A DNA stretch of 64,000 nt from Acanthaster planci (taxonomy: Eukaryota > Echinodermata > Asteroidea > Valvatida > Acanthasteridae). The stretch spans positions 742,440 to 806,439 of the forward strand of contig NW_019091360.1 in NCBI RefSeq assembly GCF_001949145.1, written 5' to 3'. Made by a program: the position numbers and the translations under genes. A model generated the notes under the pieces. It worked only from the letters and a program-made list of their open reading frames with translations. It was not told the DNA's origin and ran no database searches. Shown here piece by piece: positions 57,163 through 64,000 of the stretch. The first letter of the stretch is position 1, and each line of letters opens with the position of its first letter.

Positions 57163-57772
57163 GTTTACTGGAGGACCACAAAATGTTCGAAATCCGCACA
57201 AATATTTGCAAAGATATTTGCGGCAATATGTGCGACATCGCAAATTTTATCGCAAAATATTTGCTAAGATGTTTGCAATGTTGGATGTCCCTTCAGGGCC
57301 AGCATAGATAACCCATTTCTCCACAAAACCTAAACGCACAATTAGTAAATAAACGTTGTTCTGCGCAAACAACACAAACGTGTGCGTATATGTGCAGCAG
57401 ATGAATTTTGCGGTGACATTTTGCCGCCTGGAGGAAGCTTCTAAATACCCTTTCTAAGAAAGCATTGACCATTAATGTAATAGAGCATTTTCAGTCACGT
57501 AATTTTTGACGATAAGCGGTCAATTTTTTGACACAGATGTGCGTAGAAACGCACGCACCTTTGCAATTTCTCAACAGTCTAGCGTAAAAGGGTCTGTGAT
57601 TTTACTGTCCTTGTTACATGTGGCATTAGCCCAGGCTGGAAGCCAGTGTTCATTATTACACGACTCCCTCCGTAACATAGTACGATCAGGGAGTCCACCT
57701 GGGTTACATTTGGCGTATATGACTTTTTTAATGTTTAGAATTCATTCTTTAATTTCAAAGACTGAATAAGTA

Positions 57773-57907
57773 CTGCAAATTACCTGCAAAAAACACACAC
57801 ACACGCAAAATAGTTGGAAATAAATTTCAGTGATATATCCCTTGTCAAAGTATTGTAACAGGGACGGGAAAATGTCACACGTTGGACCTCAAATTTATAG
57901 AATGACC
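57773..57907 (+). mobile_element. TA-type MITE, copy C (truncated)
   Basis: It matches the right half of copy B: GCAAATTACCTG, then AACAGGGACGGGAAAATGTC, then GGACCTCAAATTTATAGAAT. An AC-rich run has replaced part of the middle, and the left terminus is absent. It is more diverged than copies A and B. Confidence 0.65.
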
Positions 57908-59503
57908 GATATGATTTGAAAATACACGCGCCTATTCATGGTACGTCACGTTAGGCTGGTTCCCCTTTCGTCACGGTAACTATGTCTACACAGTACGACG
58001 GCAGGTAACTGTCGATGACGGAAATAGAGCATGCGTGGTGTAATCATGGAGCTATTAAAAGGAGCTCCATGGCGTAATGTTTTAGGGTTCAATGGTTTAA
58101 TGACCTAATTCAAATGCAAATTTCTTCCGAGCTCATTAGCATAAAAGTGCCACCGCAGTTACGTTTCTGTTTAAAAAGGATATTGTTTGGCCGGGGAAAA
58201 AATGGAAGGATTGTGCGGATAGATGGGCCAGGATCAATTCCTTGGGTTTTGGAGCTTCGATCCGAGGGCAGAGTAGACAAAATTACCGACCAAAACGGTC
58301 CACAATGCGCTAGAAAGTAGAGGGAAGCCATTTGAAAATGGCTGCGATTAGACTTTGTGGGAACTACCATGATGTGTACCATTTTTCGAGGGGTGATGAT
58401 CATGTGCCACGCTGAAACCAAGGACGCAAATATTTGGGAGGTAGACTTTTTTGGGGGGAGGGGCAAAAATTTGGAAAAAAAATCATACAAGCTTTTATGG
58501 CCTTTCTAAGAGGTGAGGCTACATTTTGGAGCTTTTTGGAAATAAAATAGACCAAATTCTGTTTTCTCTTATTTTTTTAAAATAATAATACTGATAAAAG
58601 GCCTTTTGGGGGGAGGGGCTTGCTACAGTTGGCAACCTCCCCTGGATGCGCCTTGATTAAAACAGCTATGACTAAAACAAAGAAAATTCGGGGTCGGGTG
58701 GGGTCGGTAGCAGTCGCGTCGAGTCGTCATTTGTCGTCCTAGCTACATGTAGCTGGAGATTTTGAGGGTTGTAATGGCAGGTAACCAGTCTATAATTTGC
58801 CATTAAATCGCCAAGATGGCGCTAACCGCAAACAGCCTTGCATGCGCAACGTGTGTTTGGTGGTGACGCACACTAAATGCCATATTGCCATCCACATGAT
58901 CTGTTTTGTGTGTAAAGCTTATGACAAAAGATCTCTAGAGTTTGGCCTAGTCAGTCTTGAATTGAACAGAGCAGCAACGACGACACATTCAGAAACTCAT
59001 ATGACTAGGCTTTGAAGTTGCAGATTAAGGACTGACGTTAGGTAGGTTTGGAAAATAATTTTCGAAATTTGGCAATGGCTTGCTAGGCTTGGCATTGTAC
59101 ATGTTGTAACGTCAGTGGCTAGTTAGTATCACACCATCAAGGTAAGATAACACGCAAATGACGCGAGCACAGTAGGCAGACGGCTTATTTCAACCCCATT
59201 CACTTACAGAAGTTACATTACAATTATGTATCCTGATGGTCAGATGTTATCCTAAATCATGGCGTGGCTGTGTGACTGTTGAGGCCATGGCAAGTATAGA
59301 GGGGATTAGAGGAAAGAGTCATGGTATACATGTAGAGTAGGGCTAGGGCCCCTAACTTCACCCCAGTCCTATGGGCAAGAAAATGTGCCAATGCTTGCAA
59401 TGTGATCAGGGGATGGATGCAACATTATGAACATGGGGAACAATAGTTCATATAGTACCAGTACTACCACTGACTACCACTATGGCACTAACCACGTACA
59501 TGT
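57908..59503. other. Unassigned stretch with promoter-like ATGGCG site
   Basis: The sequence CCAAGATGGCGCTAAC at 58811-58826 matches the YY1-type motif that often overlaps animal start sites. The ATG there opens only 16 codons. The region 58430-58660, with G-runs and GGCAACCTCCCCTGGATGCG, looks repeat-derived. Confidence 0.3.
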
Positions 59504-59706
59504 AGTCCGAGTAACGTGGACACTACAAATTGCCTTTTTAAACATTTGGACATGCAGTTGACATGAGCATGATGGGGCAATTGGCCCTAAATGTTTGGAC
59601 ATGGTCGGGTGATAATTATTTAGACATATCAATCGGGTGATATTATTGCCAGACCATGTCCCAATGTTTAAAAAAAGCGATTTGTAGGGTCCAAGTTACT
59701 CGGACT
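59504..59706. mobile_element. 203-bp MITE with about 46-bp terminal inverted repeats
   Basis: Left end AGTCCGAGTAACGTGGACAC, continuing TACAAATTGCC. Inverted right end AGTCCGAGTAACTTGGACCC, continuing TACAAATCGC, then TTTAAACATT on both sides. A few mismatches; non-coding. No target duplication could be fixed. Confidence 0.85.
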
Positions 59707-62500
59707 GCTAACCATGGAGGAATAAAACATTTCTCTGTGTACTAACCAGTCCTGGCAAATTCCTCATTACCTTTGCAGTGATTAAATAGACTACGCTAGC
59801 CCCAGACTTGGGCCAGTCTACTGGAATCCCTCTGTATCCTTAGCCCCACAACAGTCAATCAAAAAAGTGGAGACTCTTCAAAAATGCTTTCTATGAAATC
59901 CCTTTTGCGTGTATGGATCACTCACCCCATCAAACCACCGATGTATTACTTTGGCCGATTTCCAGTTTGTAGAAGTCTGTGCAATTTTGGTTTCGATTTG
60001 GGCCATTCGTTTACAACAGCAATTAACTCCTGATCATTGACCGATGCCAAACATGGTTACCAACAAATTTAGCAGTGGTAGCCAGTAGTGGTAATTTTTT
60101 TTCATTTTTTTTTTCAACATTTTCCTTGCTAAATTCGACTTGACATGTTGGTTGGAAATGTTATCACTTTCTGACGGCTAACCACCGTGAGGGTAAATAT
60201 CTCACAATATTTCTGGGAGTAATTGGATTTTTGTAAGGTCCACGTACACTGTAGGCCTACATGTTAATAACCCTGAATGGCTATAATACTGCAATATAAA
60301 TTCCTATCCAGTGTAAAATCAGCAGGGAGGATTAAAAAATTGAAAGTCCAATGAAGGTTCCCTGGATAGCTACAAGTGTGTATACATGTACATATACATG
60401 TACGTGGATTGGGGAGTTAGGCCTAATACCATGTACATGTGCATGTATGTACATAAACTAGCTTCACCATAAATTCAGTGTGAGAGTCGAAAAGGTTAAT
60501 ACTAGACCAGTCTACATAAAATGAGTCACAGAAAAAAACCTGAAGGGGCAAGACCATTCGGTAATGAATTGATATCAGATTTTATTTCCCTTTGAAAAAG
60601 CGCTTCCCGAAGTACCGGTATAAATCCACAAAAGCCTGATTGTGTTGATGAACAACTTGGTCCAATGTGCATGTACACTGTACCATACATTGGTTAGTCA
60701 TGTATTTAGCTTCTGTACATTCATCCAGCTACAAATTGGGGTGAGTGGCAGGCTATTCTTACAACTGCCTTTATCATAACCTCATTGAGTTTTCAACATT
60801 ATGAGGGTACCCACAGGGCTATTCAGCAACAGGCCTGATTAAGGGCCAAGTCCAAGTTCAGCACACAGTCCGTCTGTATGGACGTCTCAGGCATTGTGTG
60901 TACTGTGTATGCAAAACAAAAGAGAGTTTAGCAAGTTTGGACATCAATATCTTTCTGCTAAATGTAGGTATACATGTACATATATGTCATTGATTTGGCA
61001 TGTGAGAGCTGTAGAATTTGAACTGTATTTTATACAGTGAGTGATTGTGAGTGGCAGTAGCAGGAATTGAAAGATTGTACATGTATCTCCAACAACACTT
61101 TTTTAAAACTGAGGATGTTTCTTTTTAAAACCTGTTCTCTCTAGGCTCTGTACCCCTCTTGCTATTAAATTTCCCCCAGAAGTCATCCCCTTTTCAACTT
61201 TCTGATACTTGTAAAAATAAGATTTTTTTATGGCCAGATAAGGAACTCTTTCCTTATCCCAGGTTAGACAGTTTCTTTCTCGGTCATTGCAACCACTGAA
61301 AATATTTCTGAGACTAATAATTTAATTTTGCACCCTATATCCCATGCTCTCCCCTCATGCCCTCAAGTGTGGACCATACCTCTCCCATTGACAGAAATAG
61401 TAGACTTAAATATTTGTAGAAATACATTTGGATTTAATAACTTTTTCCCCTAGTTTTTTACTTGCAGAGTGAACTTTGCAGTTGAAGCTTTTTCTAATTG
61501 AAAGTTACATCACAGTCTGTAGAAAGTTAAAAGGAAGGACTTCCACTTTTTTTTTACTTACACGTTGACTTACATGTATATAATTATGTAGTTTTTTCAA
61601 TATTCTTGGACTTTCTTTACTGTAACTGTAATCTATCAGCTTGCGTTCCTGGAAACAAAAATGAAAGAAACCACTGCATTAAATATGCATCCCTTTGTTA
61701 ATACTTCATGTGTACATGTAGCTGTATAACATGATCTGTGTTGTGCATATTCTTCTGTGAACAGATGGATTCATAATACTGTTTCTTTAAATGTTGACAT
61801 TTGATGCAGTAGCTCAGTTGTAACGCATGTTAAATGGATTACGGATGTTAAAAACATCAAACGTGATAGTATGGGAATATGGTGCATGCACATGTATAAA
61901 GTTCACTCATTTTACACAATATACTTTATATCCGACAGTATATCATATCAGACATTTCCAAAATTATTACAAGACTCGATCCTTTTTTGGTGGGATAGAC
62001 ATGCAGTGCAACTTGCATAAATTGTAAAAAAAAAAAACCAGGTTTTGAAATAACATACATTTATTCAGTGTCTTTTTTTCCTTTCAGCCTTTATAGTCCC
62101 AAATCAAATTTGAATATGATTTTTACATACATGTACACCTCAGGGGGTTAGGGTTCTTCAGTACTTTAAAGAATTGCTGCAATGTACATGTATAAAGGTT
62201 TACTGCCTGGCCAGGGTGGATGCATTTGTTGAAAATGGCCACATATGGCCTTGATTAGTTAGCTTTTTGTGATTGCAGTTTTGGTTTCCACATAACCAGC
62301 CATCTTGCACATCAGCTGAGGTGGACCTTCTGGTGTGCACTTTTGTTAGAGGTGGACATGTACTGTATGATTCATATTACATGAATCAAAGTGCTGTAAC
62401 CATTGCTTGGAATCTGGTGGTCATCAGGTGTTTAAAGTATACAGTGTATGCCAGTATATTTAAACTATTTAAAACCCCAAAGTCTAGTAATCCCCCCTAA
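59707..62500. other. Gene-poor stretch
   Basis: No exon, RNA gene or mobile element was recognised. TACATGTA clusters occur at about 60380-60452 and 60968-60982. Confidence 0.45.
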
Positions 62501-62612
62501 TCTTTTTCTATTGGTCTTTTGAAATTTCTTTATGCAGGATTTTATCAACCCAACCAATCACTTGAAGAGTATGGGCAGGTAACATTGAGTAACGAGTACA
62601 GCATTCCACTAA

Positions 62613-62684
62613 GACAAGCCAGCCTTCAATATTGCAGTCTGTGAATGGATGACAGATAACTTCATCATGAATCCAGTCTATAAG
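62613..62684 (+). other. Exon-like segment (unproven)
   Basis: The frame reads DKPAFNIAVCEWMTDNFIMN then PVYK, followed by a usable donor AAG/GTACTT at 62685. An overlapping frame just upstream (FYQPNQSLEEYGQ, 62540-62579) also ends at a donor-like CAG/GTAACA. The phases of the two do not join simply. Either may be a real exon; no family recognised. Confidence 0.2.
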
Positions 62685-62722
62685 GTACTTCGTGTATGTG
62701 TGAAATTTGTGTTGTCATGTGT

Positions 62723-63188
62723 TAGAGCTGAGTTAATTTGAATAATTCACTATTTGAATATTTGACCTTTAATTCGATCGAATATCCAAATAATCAGTCC
62801 TACCGACTGGCAGACTATTGATGAACAAATCAGTTGCAATAACGCACACAACTGTACATCATAATCTCTATAAAAGCTTTTCACGTCTTGGAGTATCTCC
62901 GGCCACAATGTAGCAAGATTTAGAGATGATCAATACTTCTTGTCCTGTTGAAAATTTCTATTCCTTTAAAATTTTTTAATGAATAATTTACTTTTGAATC
63001 ATTTTGAGATTTCATTTCAATCTGCTGGAAACGAGCCTTTAAAGTGCAATTTTTCTCATTTAAACAATAGAAAATTATCCCTTCATTTTCATGAATTTTG
63101 CATTCGAATATTTAAATTGAAATGATGATATTCATATACTCGATACTCGATTGAATATCCAGATATTGGGATCTTTGGCACAGCCTTA
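62723..63188. mobile_element. Degraded hAT-like MITE
   Basis: The ends are TAGAGCTGAGTTA and the inverted TAAGGCTGTGCCAA. The interior has inverted runs of ATTCGAATAT-type sequence near both ends, as is typical of many hAT MITEs. Flanking octamers TCATGTGT and TCACATGT match 6 of 8. Confidence 0.5.
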
Positions 63189-64000
63189 TCACATGTAGTA
63201 CAAGCCCGCATAATTATGTGCTCACAAGTGTACATGTGTCACTAACTACAGAAAGTTTATACATGCACATGTATTTGCCGGAACCAGTTTAACATACACA
63301 CTGTACATATGTTCGGAAGATAATTCGGTTCAACCATTTTATTTGTGAACCCTTTCGTGTAAATTATTGAAATTAAAAAAGAAATAATCCTGTTGTCTTT
63401 TCTGTCTTCCAAAAACACTTCTGAACAGCCTTTTTTACGTTAAAATGATTGTATTGATTTGTCTTCCTACTTTCACTTGCAACGTTTGAAAAGAAACTTC
63501 CAGTTTTTTTACTAGTTCCCTTCGCATTTCGAAATGTGTGCAATAATGATCAATGTATTGAAGCAATGCTACACTGGTTCCTGCTGCACCGCCCCCATAC
63601 TAAAGAAGGTGTGATGGAAATGCGGCAACCAGTTTACATGTATGTATTCTAGGCAAAATAGCATCATACACGCACGCAGCTGTATGACTGCATGTCGTAA
63701 AAACATCAGTGTTGCAAGAAGATTTCTGTAGGTTAATTCACAGAACTTGATCTCTTGTCTATACATGTATGTATTTTCCGTGTTCATGAATTTAATTAAT
63801 TTAATCATTGCTCATACTTGAAGCGAGCATGTTTCCACAAAATTTCCTGCTGGACACAATGTACCGGTATGTTGCCCACCTTTCTGGATGCATCACGCAT
63901 GCTTACCATGTACAAACATTATTGGCCCATTTACCGTCATGATTTTCTTACTAGTGTTGCACACAGTGGTGTGAATTGTCGATAATTCTTAAGAATTGTC
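63189..64000. other. Non-coding end of window
   Basis: AT-rich sequence with ACATGTA motifs; nothing else seen. Confidence 0.4.

Noticed and set aside
58110-58490. 126-codon - strand frame
   Set aside because: It lies in G-run-rich, repeat-like DNA and shows no domain or conserved pattern that I recognise.

Overview
This is eukaryotic, intron-rich, AT-biased DNA with no bacterial features. The animal-type genes and the very frequent dispersed TACATGTA motif suggest a marine invertebrate. An echinoderm or hemichordate-like deuterostome is my guess; the sequence does not prove it. Two protein-coding genes can be reconstructed exon by exon with phase-consistent splice junctions. The rest is introns, intergenic DNA and decayed mobile elements.

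Region 1 (1-24,000, + strand): the 3' eleven exons of a La-related protein 4 (LARP4/4B) gene, from the La motif at 1087 to the stop at 15705. The visible part is 801 codons plus the stop. It runs La motif, RRM, polyQ/polyP linker, Ser/Arg-rich region, conserved FPPLPG block and C-terminal SYAAV block. The first coding exon(s) lie upstream of the window. Its introns hold three kinds of non-autonomous DNA element: a TTAA-ended MITE, a TA-flanked MITE and a 705-bp foldback. Candidate poly(A) signals lie at 16471, 17368 and 23909.

Region 2 (24,000-31,488): gene-poor, with a decayed LINE reverse-transcriptase fragment (25.1-25.5 kb) and a perfect palindrome with 63-bp arms (29.82-29.95 kb).

Region 3 (31,489-about 40,800, - strand): a convergent gene of four coding exons, 373 codons. 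Its product starts MGGCCC, a pattern expected for N-myristoylation and palmitoylation, and ends in the C-terminal half of an R-SNARE motif with the zero-layer Arg and no transmembrane segment. It resembles tomosyn/amisyn only in the SNARE end. It is the most interesting gene here.

Region 4 (41,600-48,700): a transposon nest. It holds a tRNA-derived SINE, a frameshifted DIRS/Ngaro-type tyrosine-recombinase retrotransposon, a Ty3/gypsy gag and LTR remnant truncated against it, a 965-bp assembly gap and a MITE with perfect 18-bp TIRs.

Region 5 (48,700-64,000): no gene I can name. It has a TATA-containing promoter-like segment, a 399-bp foldback element flanked by a 10-bp target duplication, further MITEs, short tandem duplications and a few exon-like segments of low confidence.

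I found no CRISPR array, rRNA, canonical tRNA gene or obvious defence system.
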